NCBI GenBank assembly: GCA_964420975.1
Contig: CAYQVH010000020.1
Location: 1-64,000 of the forward strand
DNA: 64,000 nucleotides
Source of the DNA: Accumulibacter sp964420975
GTDB lineage: Bacteria; Pseudomonadota; Gammaproteobacteria; Burkholderiales; Rhodocyclaceae
Direction: 5' to 3'
Shown: positions 1 to 8,177 of the stretch, piece after piece
Position numbering within the stretch: position 1 is the first letter of the stretch
Layout of the letters: every line of letters starts with the position of its first letter
Program-made: the position numbers and the translations under genes
The notes under the pieces: model-generated
Databases searched by the model: none
What the model was told of the DNA's origin: nothing
Seen by the model: only the letters and a program-made list of their open reading frames with translations

Positions 1-68
1 TTGGGGGTGTATCAGTAGTAAATCGGTGTTCGAAGGAAAAGTGTGTCAGTTTTAATTCGGCGTTGACA
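1..68. mobile_element. Edge of an IS21-like insertion sequence (terminal repeats)
   Basis: Two imperfect direct repeats of about 27 bases lie at 7-33 and 41-67 and match at 19 of 27 positions. Read on the minus strand, the block begins TGTCAACGCCGAATT at 68. A 5'-TGT end followed by repeated internal motifs resembles IS21-family ends. The adjoining dehydratase-like reading frame loses its family resemblance at about this point, as expected at an insertion boundary. The transposase would lie outside the window to the left, so the family assignment is inference. Confidence 0.45.
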
Positions 69-1612
69 GGTTGGCTGCAACCCGCATCACAGCAGCGGCC
101 TGGCTGCTTGTTCTTGGTTATGGCTCGGTTATCCTGCGCCAGAACTCCGCGGTCCAACAGACGTTCGACCAGTTGCACCTTGTTGCCTACCGGATAGTTG
201 CGCCAGATTTCCTGCTTCAGCGCCGTCGGCGAACCACCACCGTGCAGACTGATGAGCGAGTACCAGCCACCCTGATAGGAAGCAGTCAAATCCTCGATGA
301 AGCGCGAAACCTCAATACGTTTGTCGTATGGCACATCGGGGTTGGCACGCAGCACTTCGGCCAATGTCGCCGCGGTTGCCGGGTTGTGGTCTTCGTTCGG
401 CCCAGGCAAGGCAACGATGAGGCCACCGGAGACTTCATGGGCAAGGCGGTGCATGTCGTAAATCTGGGTTGAGAGCAGCAACTTTCCGATATTCGAATAC
501 ACGGGCTCTGGCATGAAGGTCTTCGAATGCGGGTCTTGAACCGCATAGACGCTGGCAGCCACCCCACAGGCATAGAACCCCTCGGTAATCTTGATGAGTT
601 CGACCATCGGGTCACGCAGGTTGGCCTTCTTGTTGGGGTCGAGGCCGTTGGCTTCACACATCAGGACACCAGCGCCGATGAGCAGGTCGCCAAAACCGGC
701 GCGCGCCCCGATACAGCTGTGACGGTGGTGTGTCGCATAGTTGTAGGTGATGTCCTCGGAGAACTCCCACTCGCCAGCGAGAAAAACTCGCTCCCACGGA
801 ACGAAAACCTTGTCGAAGATGACCACGCCGGTCGCTTGGCCATACTTTCGCGAGAAAAGCGGCGCCCCGTGCTCGGGTTCGCCCGGACGGCCTGCGGGAC
901 GGGAAACAATCGTGACACCAGGTGCATCTACAGGCACCGCACAGCACACAGCGAAGTCCGCGTCGTCGCCACGCATATTGCGTGACGGCATGACGAGGAA
1001 CTCATGGACGTAAGGCGCGCCGGTCACAATCGCCTTCGTGCCGGTGATGACGATGCCCTTGACGTTACGTTCAACGATATGGACATAGACGTCCCGATTC
1101 AGTTGCTGGTTGGGGCGCTTGCTGCGGTCGCCCCTGGCATCGGTCATCGCGATGCCCAGCGCCAAGTCTTCATCCTGAACTTTCTGGAGATAGGAAGCGA
1201 ACTTGGCGCTGTGTTCGGTCGAACCCTTGGCGTCGTCCATCTTCGACACCGCCTGCAAGATACCGCCGAGGGCATCATGTGCCAAGTAGCGTTGGGCGCA
1301 ACCGGTTTCCTGGCATAGCACCCGGATAGCCTCCAGCTTGTTCAACAGGTCGCCGGCCGACTCGTCGATATGCAGCATCCGGTTGACCGTTTTGCCCGAG
1401 GCCGTCTGCTTGGCCAGCATCAGGGGCGCCACGACCGGGTCGTGTGCGAAGTCATAGGTGACAGCCAGCGCGTTGATGCCGGGCTGAAGCGACGGCGCAT
1501 CAACGACCGATTGAATCAATTGCCCCTCCACATAGACAGTGGGTTTGTACTTCTTCAGGGACTCCCGAAACGCTTTTCCATCCATCAAGCCGCTGGTGTC
1601 GGTTGCAGACAT
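2..1612 (-). CDS. HpaB / 4-hydroxybutyryl-CoA dehydratase-like flavoprotein, 3' end interrupted
   Basis: This is a member of the 4-hydroxyphenylacetate 3-hydroxylase / 4-hydroxybutyryl-CoA dehydratase (AbfD) superfamily of FAD proteins. About 514 codons precede the IS-like boundary near 68, which is close to full family length, and the frame then stays open to the window edge. The C-terminal stretch TKNKQPGRCCDAGC is typical of the family. In AbfD four residues hold a [4Fe-4S] cluster (two Cys in CxxxC, one His, one Cys). Here the first pair reads CAQRY and the second HRHSCIGA, so two of the four ligands appear replaced (Tyr and Ala). A monooxygenase-type or altered dehydratase reaction is therefore more likely than classical AbfD activity. 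The ATG at 1612 is preferred over the one at 1618 because GAGAGG then sits 7 bases upstream. It is transcribed divergently from a TetR regulator. Confidence 0.75.
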   Translation of the reverse strand, partial: MSATDTSGLMDGKAFRESLKKYKPTVYVEGQLIQSVVDAPSLQPGINALAVTYDFAHDPVVAPLMLAKQTASGKTVNRMLHIDESAGDLLNKLEAIRVLCQETGCAQRYLAHDALGGILQAVSKMDDAKGSTEHSAKFASYLQKVQDEDLALGIAMTDARGDRSKRPNQQLNRDVYVHIVERNVKGIVITGTKAIVTGAPYVHEFLVMPSRNMRGDDADFAVCCAVPVDAPGVTIVSRPAGRPGEPEHGAPLFSRKYGQATGVVIFDKVFVPWERVFLAGEWEFSEDITYNYATHHRHSCIGARAGFGDLLIGAGVLMCEANGLDPNKKANLRDPMVELIKITEGFYACGVAASVYAVQDPHSKTFMPEPVYSNIGKLLLSTQIYDMHRLAHEVSGGLIVALPGPNEDHNPATAATLAEVLRANPDVPYDKRIEVSRFIEDLTASYQGGWYSLISLHGGGSPTALKQEIWRNYPVGNKVQLVERLLDRGVLAQDNRAITKNKQPGRCCDAGCSQPVNAELKLTHFSFEHRFTTDTPP

Positions 1613-1632
1613 TTTCATTCCTCTCACTTACG

Positions 1633-1652
1633 CCGTTTGCAAAATTAAACGG
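1633..1652. promoter_or_regulatory. Candidate TetR operator
   Basis: An inverted repeat CCGTTT-N8-AAACGG (arms 1633-1638 and 1647-1652) lies in the 75-base gap between the divergent dehydratase-like gene and the TetR gene. TetR regulators usually bind short palindromes in such divergent gaps and repress both genes. The assignment rests on position and symmetry only. Confidence 0.4.
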
Positions 1653-1687
1653 TGTTCAATACATGAGAGCAGTGTAGAATTTGCGTT

Positions 1688-2371
1688 ATGGAAAAGTCAA
1701 CAACTGCTCGAAAAAGTGTTCCTCGAAAAAGCGGTGTCACCGCCGAATCCCGCGTAGTTAGGGAAAGTGCGCTCAATCAGGCACGACGGACGCTGATTCT
1801 CGATGCGGCACGTTCCGCATTTTTCGAGCTGGGCCTGGAGGGTGCGAGCCTGCGGGAAATCGCCAAGCGGGCGGGCTACACCCCCGGCGCCATCTACAGC
1901 TATTTCGCGAATCTGGAAGAAATTTATGGCGCGCTACTCGGTGAGTCCTTGCAGCGCCTCAACCAAGCGGTCGAAAGCGCCAATACGGGCGGCGAGTCCT
2001 CACCGCCAGTCGCTTTGCTCCGCGCCAAGGCGGAAGCCTTCTATATCTACTATCGCGACCATCCCAAGGAACTGGACCTGGGCTTCTACCTGTTCAATGG
2101 CATGAAGCCCCGCGGGCTGACACCCGAGCTAAACCAGGACTTGAACGACCAGTTGATGGCTGCGCTGAAGCCAATGCAGATGCATTTGGAAGCCTTGGGC
2201 CTGCGTAACGAAGAAGCCGTTCTCGAGACCAGCGCAATCCTTGCCCATCTCGTGGGTATCCTGGTACTGAACAACACGGGGCGTATCCGCCTGTTCAAAC
2301 AGAATCCTGACTCACTTTTCGAGCACTACCTGGTGTCGCTGATACAGCGATTACCGCGCTCGCAAACGTGA
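1688..2371 (+). CDS. TetR/AcrR family transcriptional regulator
   Basis: This 227-residue protein has a classic TetR N-terminal helix-turn-helix at about residues 35-82 (LREIAKRAGYTPGAIYSYF), preceded by a basic, Ser/Thr-rich extension of about 30 residues. The rest is an all-helical ligand-binding domain of usual length. It lies head to head with the HpaB/AbfD-like gene across a 75-base gap holding a palindrome, so it most likely controls that gene and itself in response to an aromatic or acyl-CoA ligand. The ligand cannot be read from the sequence. Confidence 0.9.
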   Translation: MEKSTTARKSVPRKSGVTAESRVVRESALNQARRTLILDAARSAFFELGLEGASLREIAKRAGYTPGAIYSYFANLEEIYGALLGESLQRLNQAVESANTGGESSPPVALLRAKAEAFYIYYRDHPKELDLGFYLFNGMKPRGLTPELNQDLNDQLMAALKPMQMHLEALGLRNEEAVLETSAILAHLVGILVLNNTGRIRLFKQNPDSLFEHYLVSLIQRLPRSQT

Positions 2372-2440
2372 ATTCCAAGTCAAGTCAGAGAATTGCTGTA
2401 AATTTCCGTCGACCCGGTCGATGACGAATGGTTTTCAGCC

Positions 2441-2458
2441 GGCGGGGCAGCCCCCGCC
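2441..2458. terminator. GC-rich hairpin downstream of the TetR gene
   Basis: GGCGGGG (2441-2447) pairs perfectly with CCCCGCC (2452-2458) around a four-base loop. It sits in the 212-base gap between the TetR gene and the aryl polyene operon. No T-run follows, so it is at best a weak or factor-assisted terminator. The promoter of the aryl polyene operon should also lie in this gap, but I see no clear -35/-10 pair. Confidence 0.3.
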
Positions 2459-2583
2459 CCTTGAGCCAGCGAAAGGTCTCGTCCCCGGTGGCGAAGCTCT
2501 CGGGGGTTACCGCAGTTTAGGGACTCAATCTGCCCGGCCAAGCGTTGGCGCGGCTGCGACAATCGGCTAAAATCGCCCGAATC

Positions 2584-2823
2584 ATGGATTCTCTTTCACT
2601 GATCCGCGAATTTCTGCAAGGACGGCTTGGCGTCGCGTCAGAGAAGGTCACTCCCGAAGCCACCCTTACCGAACTGGGAGTCGATTCGCTGATGATTCTT
2701 GAATTGATGTTTGAGTTCGAGGAGCGTTTCCGGCTTACCCTCGCCAAGGACCTGCCGACACCACGAACGGTCGGCGAAATGGCGTCGCTGATGGACCGTT
2801 TGCGCGGCGAACACTCGTCGTGA
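2584..2823 (+). CDS. Acyl carrier protein 1 of the aryl polyene pathway
   Basis: This 79-residue acyl carrier protein carries the phosphopantetheine site G-V-D-S-L with the modified serine at residue 35. It would hold the growing polyene chain as a thioester. The ATG at 2584 gives normal ACP length; the frame is open further upstream without family resemblance. It is the first gene of a long same-strand run of APE-type genes, with three bases between its stop and the ketosynthase start. APE clusters usually have two ACPs (ApeE/ApeF in Xenorhabdus), and a second one lies two genes downstream. Confidence 0.9.
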   Translation: MDSLSLIREFLQGRLGVASEKVTPEATLTELGVDSLMILELMFEFEERFRLTLAKDLPTPRTVGEMASLMDRLRGEHSS

Positions 2824-2826
2824 ATC

Positions 2827-4086
2827 ATGGACGCGCGTCGTGTTGCAATTACCGGCCTCGGTCTGGTCAGTCCGTTTGGACATGACCTCGACGACTTTTT
2901 CGTTCGCCTGCTGAACGGCGAGTCGGCGATTCGCCTGCTTCGTCTCGACGACCCTCCACGTCCGCTGGCGATTCCCTTCGTCATCTGCGACGCCTTTGAC
3001 GCCGAACGCAGCCTCGGCAAAGCGCTTGCCGGAACCCTCGACCGCTTTGCGCAGCTCGGCGTTGCCGCCGCTTATGCGGCGTGGCAGGACGCCGGTCTCG
3101 AACGTCAACCCGGAGAAAATGAGAATCGTGACGGCTGGGGCGTCGCCTGGGGTTCCGCACTGGGCGGCACGCTGGCCTACGAGAAGGGCTACCGCGAAAT
3201 GTGGCTGCACGGGCGCGAGCGCCTCTCGCCGCTGTCGGTCGTGCTGGGCATGAACAATGCGGCCAACGCCCAGATCTCGATTCAGCTCGGCCTGGGCGGC
3301 GTCAGCATGAGTCACACGGTCGCCTGCGCTTCGTCGACCATCGCCATCGGCGAAGCCTTTCGCCGGGTACGCAACGGCGAGGCCGAGGTCATGGTCACTG
3401 GCGGCTCCGACGTTCCGCAAGCCTACGGGGTCGCGCGTGCCTGGGACGCCTTGCGAGTCATCGCCGCGGGGGACGAGTCCACCGCGGCGACCGCGTGTCG
3501 TCCGTTCAGCGCCGACCGTGACGGACTCGTCCTGGGCGAGGGAGGCGCCGCGCTCGTCCTCGAGGAGTGGCAACACGCCCTGCGGCGTGGCGCCCCGATT
3601 CACGGCGAATTGATCGGCTACGCGACCACCTGCGACCACACGCACCTCGTGCGACCCGACGCCGCAGGGCAAACGCGTGCCCTGCGGGCGACGCTGGCCG
3701 ACGCTCAGCTGGCTGCCGACGACGTCGACTACCTCAACGCCCACGGCACCGCGACCCTTGAGGGCGACCCGGTCGAGGCGGCGGCGATCCGCTCCATCTG
3801 GAGTGACCCGGCGAAGGGCCCGGCGGTCAGCGCGACCAAGTCGATGCATGGCCATCTGCTGGGTGCTGCCGGTGCGATCGAGGCGATCGTGACCGTTCTC
3901 GCGCTCCGCGAGCGGTCGATTCCGCCAACAGCACACCTCGTGCAGGTGGCCCCGGCGTGTATCGGCATCGACCACGTCTTCACCGCGCGCCGTGAGCAGT
4001 CGCTGCGCGTCGCGCTTTCGAGTTCGTTCGCCTTTGGCGGCAGCAACGCCGTCCTGGCGTTTCGCGCTCCTCCACAGTCCTCGTAG
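2827..4086 (+). CDS. Beta-ketoacyl-ACP synthase 1 (aryl polyene)
   Basis: This 419-residue FabF-type ketosynthase has a complete active site: Cys167 in VACASST, His306 in NAHGTAT and His343 in KSMHGHLLGAAGA. It should perform decarboxylative condensation of malonyl-ACP with the aryl starter or growing chain. It lies between the two ACP genes at the start of the operon. A second ketosynthase with its partner chain-length factor lies at 12760-14759, so this one may be the separate, ApeR-like ketosynthase of APE clusters. That division of labour is inferred from gene arrangement. Confidence 0.92.
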   Translation: MDARRVAITGLGLVSPFGHDLDDFFVRLLNGESAIRLLRLDDPPRPLAIPFVICDAFDAERSLGKALAGTLDRFAQLGVAAAYAAWQDAGLERQPGENENRDGWGVAWGSALGGTLAYEKGYREMWLHGRERLSPLSVVLGMNNAANAQISIQLGLGGVSMSHTVACASSTIAIGEAFRRVRNGEAEVMVTGGSDVPQAYGVARAWDALRVIAAGDESTAATACRPFSADRDGLVLGEGGAALVLEEWQHALRRGAPIHGELIGYATTCDHTHLVRPDAAGQTRALRATLADAQLAADDVDYLNAHGTATLEGDPVEAAAIRSIWSDPAKGPAVSATKSMHGHLLGAAGAIEAIVTVLALRERSIPPTAHLVQVAPACIGIDHVFTARREQSLRVALSSSFAFGGSNAVLAFRAPPQSS

Positions 4087-4100
4087 ATGGAAGACACGTG

Positions 4101-4385
4101 ATGTCAGTACAGACCTCCCTTGCACCCGACGCGCCCCTGCTCGCGGAAGTTGCCGAGTTGATCGTCTCGGCGCTCAACCTCGACCTTGAGGCGAAAGACA
4201 TCGAAGCCGACGCACCGCTGTTCGGCGAAGGTCTCGGGCTCGATTCGATCGACGTTCTCGAAATTGCGCTCGTCGTCTCCAAGCGCTACGGCTTTCAGTT
4301 GCGTTCGGACAATGAAGACAACGTACGCATTTTTTCCTCGCTGCGTGCGCTGAGCGAACACATCGCCGGTCAGCGGACGAAGTGA
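4101..4385 (+). CDS. Acyl carrier protein 2 of the aryl polyene pathway
   Basis: This 94-residue acyl carrier protein has the site G-L-D-S-I with the phosphopantetheine serine at residue 49. A GTG at 4098 directly precedes the ATG at 4101; the ATG is preferred because GGAAG at 4089-4093 then has a 7-base spacing. Its stop overlaps the start of the next gene by four bases, consistent with translational coupling. It differs clearly from ACP 1, as expected if the two carriers have different roles such as starter loading and chain extension. Confidence 0.88.
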   Translation: MSVQTSLAPDAPLLAEVAELIVSALNLDLEAKDIEADAPLFGEGLGLDSIDVLEIALVVSKRYGFQLRSDNEDNVRIFSSLRALSEHIAGQRTK

Positions 4386-5053
4386 TCACACTCGCACCTG
4401 GCCGCTTCGCGCGCGGGGTCGGGGTCAGCGCCCTGGTCATCGGCTGGGCGGTCCTTGCACACGCCACCAGCGCGAGTGAACAGGCATCCGACCTCGAGCT
4501 GGTGGTCGCTCTGTCGCCGCTGGCGGTCATCGCCGGCGTTCTCGTCTGGCGCACCCGATACGGCGCGTGGCTGTGGGTTGGCGTCGGCGTCCTGCTCGCC
4601 TTGCTCGCATCGAACTGGGGCACCTTGCGGCAAAACGCCAGCTTGCTCTACTACCTGCAACACGCGGGTAGCAATCTCTTTTTCGCCCTGCTTTTCGGCC
4701 GCAGCTTGGCGGGTCCTGGCGAAGCGCTGGTCACGCGCTTTGCCCGCTTTGCCCACTATGGCAGCCTTTCTCCGGAGCAGATCCGCTACACCCGGCAGGT
4801 AACCGCCGCCTGGACGATCTTTTTCGTCGCCCTGTCGACCGTCTCGACGGCACTCTTCGTGCTGGCGCCGACCACCGTCTGGTCGATCTTCGCCAACCTG
4901 CTGACCATGCCTCTGCTCGGCGTGATGTTTGCCGCCGAGTTCATCGTCCGCCACCGCGTGCTGCCACCGGCAGAGCGTACGAATCTGGCGGATACCCTGC
5001 GCGGCTACCGCGAATCGGTCAGCCGTTCGCGCTCGGCGACCAGCCAACGATGA
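4382..5053 (+). CDS. COG4648-type integral membrane protein of APE clusters
   Basis: This 223-residue, very hydrophobic protein has about five or six probable membrane segments (around residues 12-28, 40-56, 62-80, 88-106, 140-160 and 166-186) and a basic, Arg/Ser-rich C-terminus. Small membrane proteins of this type are regular members of aryl polyene clusters beside the acyl carrier proteins and the ligase, but no enzymatic role is known to me. The GTG start overlaps the ACP 2 stop, and the gene's end overlaps the ligase start by four bases. Confidence 0.7.
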   Translation: MITLAPGRFARGVGVSALVIGWAVLAHATSASEQASDLELVVALSPLAVIAGVLVWRTRYGAWLWVGVGVLLALLASNWGTLRQNASLLYYLQHAGSNLFFALLFGRSLAGPGEALVTRFARFAHYGSLSPEQIRYTRQVTAAWTIFFVALSTVSTALFVLAPTTVWSIFANLLTMPLLGVMFAAEFIVRHRVLPPAERTNLADTLRGYRESVSRSRSATSQR

Positions 5054-6405
5054 ACGGCGTGCCGCTGCTCGCGCACGCCAGGCTCGACGAGGTTTTCGCC
5101 TACCAGCCCGAAGGCCCGAGCCCAGTCCGCGACCTGCTCGCAGCGGCGTCGGCGCTCGCCGGCCAGTTGCCTCCTGGCCGTCACTTCGTCAATCTCTGCC
5201 AGGACCGCTACCGATTCACCATCGCCCTCGCCGCCGGCCTGATCAGTGGACGGACCAGCCTGCAACCGGCGTCGCAAGCGCCCGAAACCCTGCGTCAATT
5301 GCTCAGCGAACAAGCCGACGCCTTCTGCCTCTGCGACGGCGCCTTCGACAGCGGCGATCTGCCCCGGATCGACTTCCCCGACCTCCGCACGGTCGATTCG
5401 ACCGCCGTCACCGGGATCCCGGTGGTCGCCAGCGATTTTCCGGCCATTATCGTCTACACCTCCGGGACCACCGGTCGTCCGCTGCCGTATGGCAAATCAT
5501 GGGGATCACTCGTCCGCAACGCGCGCGCCGAAGCCAGCCGCCTGGGTCTGCTCGCCGGGACACGATACAGCCTGGTCGGCACCGTTCCCGCGCAGCACAT
5601 GTACGGCTTTGAGTCGACGGTCCTCCTCGCGATGCACGGCGACTCGCCGTTCTGGTCGGGCAAGCCGTTCTATCCGCAGGACATCGCGGCCGCGCTGGCC
5701 GCCGTGCCCCGGCCGCGGCTGCTGGTGACAACGCCGTTTCATCTGGCGACGCTGCTGGCTTCCGGCGTCGAACTGCCACCGGTCGACCGTTTGCTCTCGG
5801 CCACCGCACCGCTTGCGCGCGAACTGGCAGCGGAAGCCGAAACCCGACTGGCAGCCCCCTTGCACGAAATCTACGGCTGCACTGAAAGCGGCCAGCTGGC
5901 TAGCCGGCGCCTGCTCGCGGGCGACGAGTGGCTGCCTCTCGACGGCGTCTGCCTGCAGCGAGAAGGCGGGCAGACGATAGCCAGCGGCGGTCACATCGAG
6001 GGACGCGTGGCACTCGCCGACGAGATCGAATTGCTGGCCGACGGACGCTTCCGGCTCCACGGGCGTGGCGCCGACCTGATCAGTGTCGCCGGTAAACGCA
6101 GCTCGCTCGCCTATCTCGACCACCAACTGCGGGAGACGCCCGGCGTCGTCGATGGCGCCTTCTTCTTTCCCGACGAAGCCGCCGCTAGCGGTGTCACGCG
6201 TCTCTGTGCCTTTGTCGTCGCCGACCACCTCAGCGAACGACAGCTGCTGACCCGCCTGCGGCAGCGTATTGACCCGGTCTTTCTACCGCGGCCACTGGTA
6301 CTGCTCGACGCGCTGCCGCGCAACGACACCGGTAAGCTGCCACGCACCGCCCTGCAGGCGCTTTACGAACGTCACGTGTTCAGCCGGCAACATGCAGCGC
6401 ACTGA
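5050..6405 (+). CDS. Aryl/acyl-AMP ligase, starter-loading enzyme of the aryl polyene pathway
   Basis: This is an ANL-superfamily adenylating enzyme of 451 residues, a short form of the family. The P-loop-like motif YTSGTTGRP is at residues 136-144, the adenine-binding region reads YGCTESGQ, and the catalytic C-terminal lysine lies in PRNDTGKL (Lys429). By analogy with ApeH it would activate a hydroxybenzoate-type starter with ATP and load it on an ACP. The chorismatase gene at 20027-21037 could supply that substrate. The start overlaps the previous stop by four bases (ATGA). Confidence 0.88.
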   Translation: MNGVPLLAHARLDEVFAYQPEGPSPVRDLLAAASALAGQLPPGRHFVNLCQDRYRFTIALAAGLISGRTSLQPASQAPETLRQLLSEQADAFCLCDGAFDSGDLPRIDFPDLRTVDSTAVTGIPVVASDFPAIIVYTSGTTGRPLPYGKSWGSLVRNARAEASRLGLLAGTRYSLVGTVPAQHMYGFESTVLLAMHGDSPFWSGKPFYPQDIAAALAAVPRPRLLVTTPFHLATLLASGVELPPVDRLLSATAPLARELAAEAETRLAAPLHEIYGCTESGQLASRRLLAGDEWLPLDGVCLQREGGQTIASGGHIEGRVALADEIELLADGRFRLHGRGADLISVAGKRSSLAYLDHQLRETPGVVDGAFFFPDEAAASGVTRLCAFVVADHLSERQLLTRLRQRIDPVFLPRPLVLLDALPRNDTGKLPRTALQALYERHVFSRQHAAH

Positions 6406-6697
6406 GTTCACCTGGTGCGTCGACGGCGACCTGGCGGCGTGTCGTGGACACTTCCCGGGCCGGCCGATCGTCCCCGGAGCCGTTCTCCTCGACCGTGCGC
6501 TCCTCTTCGCCGCCGCCATCGCCGACTTGGGGGCTGGCGGCTGGCAGGTCGCCCAGGCCAAGTTCCTGCACCCGGTGACCCCCGGAACGGTGCTCAGTTA
6601 CGCGTTGCAGGCGTACGACGACGGCCGCATCGCATTCACCCTCCATGCCGGCAGCCTCGTCGTGGCGACCGGAAGCCTGAAACACTGGCCGCCGTGA
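6392..6697 (+). CDS. Hot-dog 3-hydroxyacyl-ACP dehydratase-like protein (ApeI type)
   Basis: This 101-residue hot-dog protein contains GHFPGRPIVPGAVLLD, the FabZ/FabA-like signature with the catalytic-region histidine. It is shorter than FabZ, as ApeI-type dehydratases are. In the Xenorhabdus system two hot-dog subunits (ApeI and ApeP) work together to dehydrate the 3-hydroxyacyl intermediate to the conjugated double bond; the probable partner is at 14753-15205. The ATG at 6392 overlaps the end of the ligase gene by 14 bases. Confidence 0.82.
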   Translation: MQRTEFTWCVDGDLAACRGHFPGRPIVPGAVLLDRALLFAAAIADLGAGGWQVAQAKFLHPVTPGTVLSYALQAYDDGRIAFTLHAGSLVVATGSLKHWPP

Positions 6698-7614
6698 GCG
6701 GCGGCGCGCAGACCACCACCGGCTGGCTCGGTGAGCGGGAACGGAGCCAGCTCTGGGTTCTCCGGCTGATGGTCTGGATCTCGCTCAGACTGGGGCGCCG
6801 TGTCGGCCGTCTCGTCCTCTTCGGAATCGCCGCGTACTTCCTGCTCTTCGCGCGACGGGCGCGCCGCGCCAGCCGTGACTACCTCGGACGGGTGCTCGGC
6901 CGCCCAGCCGGCTGGGCAGACGCTTTTCGCCACGTGTGGTCGTTCGCCAGCACGATCCATGACCGCGTCTACCTGTTGCACGATCGCTTCGATCTGTTCG
7001 AGATCGAAGTCACCGGCAGTGAACCGTTGCACACTGCCCTCGCCCGCGGGCAAGGCGGCGCCCTGCTCCTTGGCGCCCATCTCGGCAGCTTCGAAGTCTT
7101 GCGCAGCGTCGGGCGCGGACGCGCCGGCCTTCGCGTCTCGATGCTGATGTACGAGCACAATGCCCGCAAGATCAACGCTGCGCTGCAGATCATCCACCCT
7201 GCTGCCAGCCACGACATCATTGCCCTCGGGCGCTTGCAGTCGATGCTCGAGGTGCGCGCGAAGCTCGACAGCGGCTATCTGGTCGGCATGCTCGCCGACC
7301 GCCGGCTGGCCGACGAGGAAGCCGTCGAATACGACTTCCTCGGCAGTGTCGCGGCGTTTCCAGTCGGTCCGTTCCGCCTGGCCGCACTGCTGCGTCGCCC
7401 AGTGTTTTTCATGACCGGTCTTTATCTTGGTGGCAACCGCTACCGCATCCACTTCGAGCCGCTCGCCGATTTTTCGCTCCTGCCGGAGCAAGCGGGCGAT
7501 TGCCCGACCATCGGCGAGGCCCAGGCGCGTTACGTCGCCCGCCTCGAACACTACTGCCGGCTCGCCCCGACCAACTGGTTCAACTTTTTCGACTTCTGGC
7601 AGGGGCAAAAGTGA
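6694..7614 (+). CDS. LpxL-like lysophospholipid/lipid acyltransferase
   Basis: This 306-residue membrane-associated acyltransferase of the LpxL/HtrB type has the H-x4-E active-site motif in GAHLGSFE (His129, Glu134) and a hydrophobic N-terminal segment at about residues 22-52. In aryl polyene pathways such enzymes probably join the polyene carboxylate to a lipid or sugar at the membrane. The GTG start at 6694 overlaps the dehydratase stop; the frame is open upstream, but only as a shadow of that gene. In some APE clusters this domain is fused to a glycosyltransferase; here a separate GT2 gene is at 22685. Confidence 0.85.
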   Translation: MSGGAQTTTGWLGERERSQLWVLRLMVWISLRLGRRVGRLVLFGIAAYFLLFARRARRASRDYLGRVLGRPAGWADAFRHVWSFASTIHDRVYLLHDRFDLFEIEVTGSEPLHTALARGQGGALLLGAHLGSFEVLRSVGRGRAGLRVSMLMYEHNARKINAALQIIHPAASHDIIALGRLQSMLEVRAKLDSGYLVGMLADRRLADEEAVEYDFLGSVAAFPVGPFRLAALLRRPVFFMTGLYLGGNRYRIHFEPLADFSLLPEQAGDCPTIGEAQARYVARLEHYCRLAPTNWFNFFDFWQGQK

Positions 7615-8177
7615 CCCGCTGGCTCCTCGCCCTGCTCCTGTCGACGCTCGGCGCACCTGCACTGGCGGCCTGGGATCTGACCCAACTGATGAGCGAACTC
7701 GAGCGCGCGCCGGGTGGTCGAGCGCGCTTCGTCGAGACCAAGTATCTCGCCTTGCTCGAACGACCACTCGTTTCGAGCGGCGAAATGAGCTTTACGCGCC
7801 CCGACCGCCTGGAAAAGCGGACGCTGCTACCGCGGCCCGAAACCGTTCTCCTCGACCATGACCAGCTAACGGTCGTACGCGACCAACGCCAACTCCGCAT
7901 CAAGCTCGCCGAGCAGCCGCACGCGCTGGCCTTCGTCGACAGCCTTCGTGGCGCACTCCGCGGCGATCGACTGGCGCTTGAAAGGAACTACGCGCTCCAT
8001 CTCGCCGGACAACGCGAGAACTGGACGCTGACCCTGCTGCCAAGCGATCCGGCGATTTCGAGCATCGTCCAGCGGATCACGCTCGGCGGCCAGCGCAACC
8101 GGATTCGGAGCATCGAGTACCTGCAGGCCGACGGTGACCGCGCCGTGATCCAGATCGACCCCCTGAGCGACCGGTGA
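7611..8177 (+). CDS. LolA-like outer-membrane lipoprotein carrier protein
   Basis: This 188-residue secreted protein has a signal peptide (TRWLLALLLSTLGAPALA, cleavage near residue 19) and a LolA-like fold region with repeated beta segments (RARFVETKYLALLERPL, GEMSFTRPDRLEK). In APE clusters a LolA-like protein (ApeL-like) accompanies the MMPL exporter and probably ferries the polyene lipid across the periplasm. GTG start, with four-base overlaps to both neighbours. Confidence 0.82.
   Translation: MTRWLLALLLSTLGAPALAAWDLTQLMSELERAPGGRARFVETKYLALLERPLVSSGEMSFTRPDRLEKRTLLPRPETVLLDHDQLTVVRDQRQLRIKLAEQPHALAFVDSLRGALRGDRLALERNYALHLAGQRENWTLTLLPSDPAISSIVQRITLGGQRNRIRSIEYLQADGDRAVIQIDPLSDR

Noticed and set aside
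71..1648. Several open frames on the plus strand over the dehydratase-like gene
   Set aside because: They have no family features, and the minus-strand frame is continuous and matches the HpaB/AbfD superfamily along its length.
2380..2562. Small open frame on the minus strand after the TetR gene
   Set aside because: No ribosome binding site or family resemblance; it lies in the promoter/terminator gap.
2638..4125. A 495-codon open frame on the minus strand opposite ketosynthase 1
   Set aside because: It is a GC-driven shadow of a ketosynthase with all catalytic motifs on the plus strand.
6415..6693. N-terminal extension of the LpxL-like acyltransferase
   Set aside because: The extra 93 codons are a frame-shifted shadow of the small dehydratase gene; the GTG at 6694 overlaps that gene's stop, as elsewhere in the operon.
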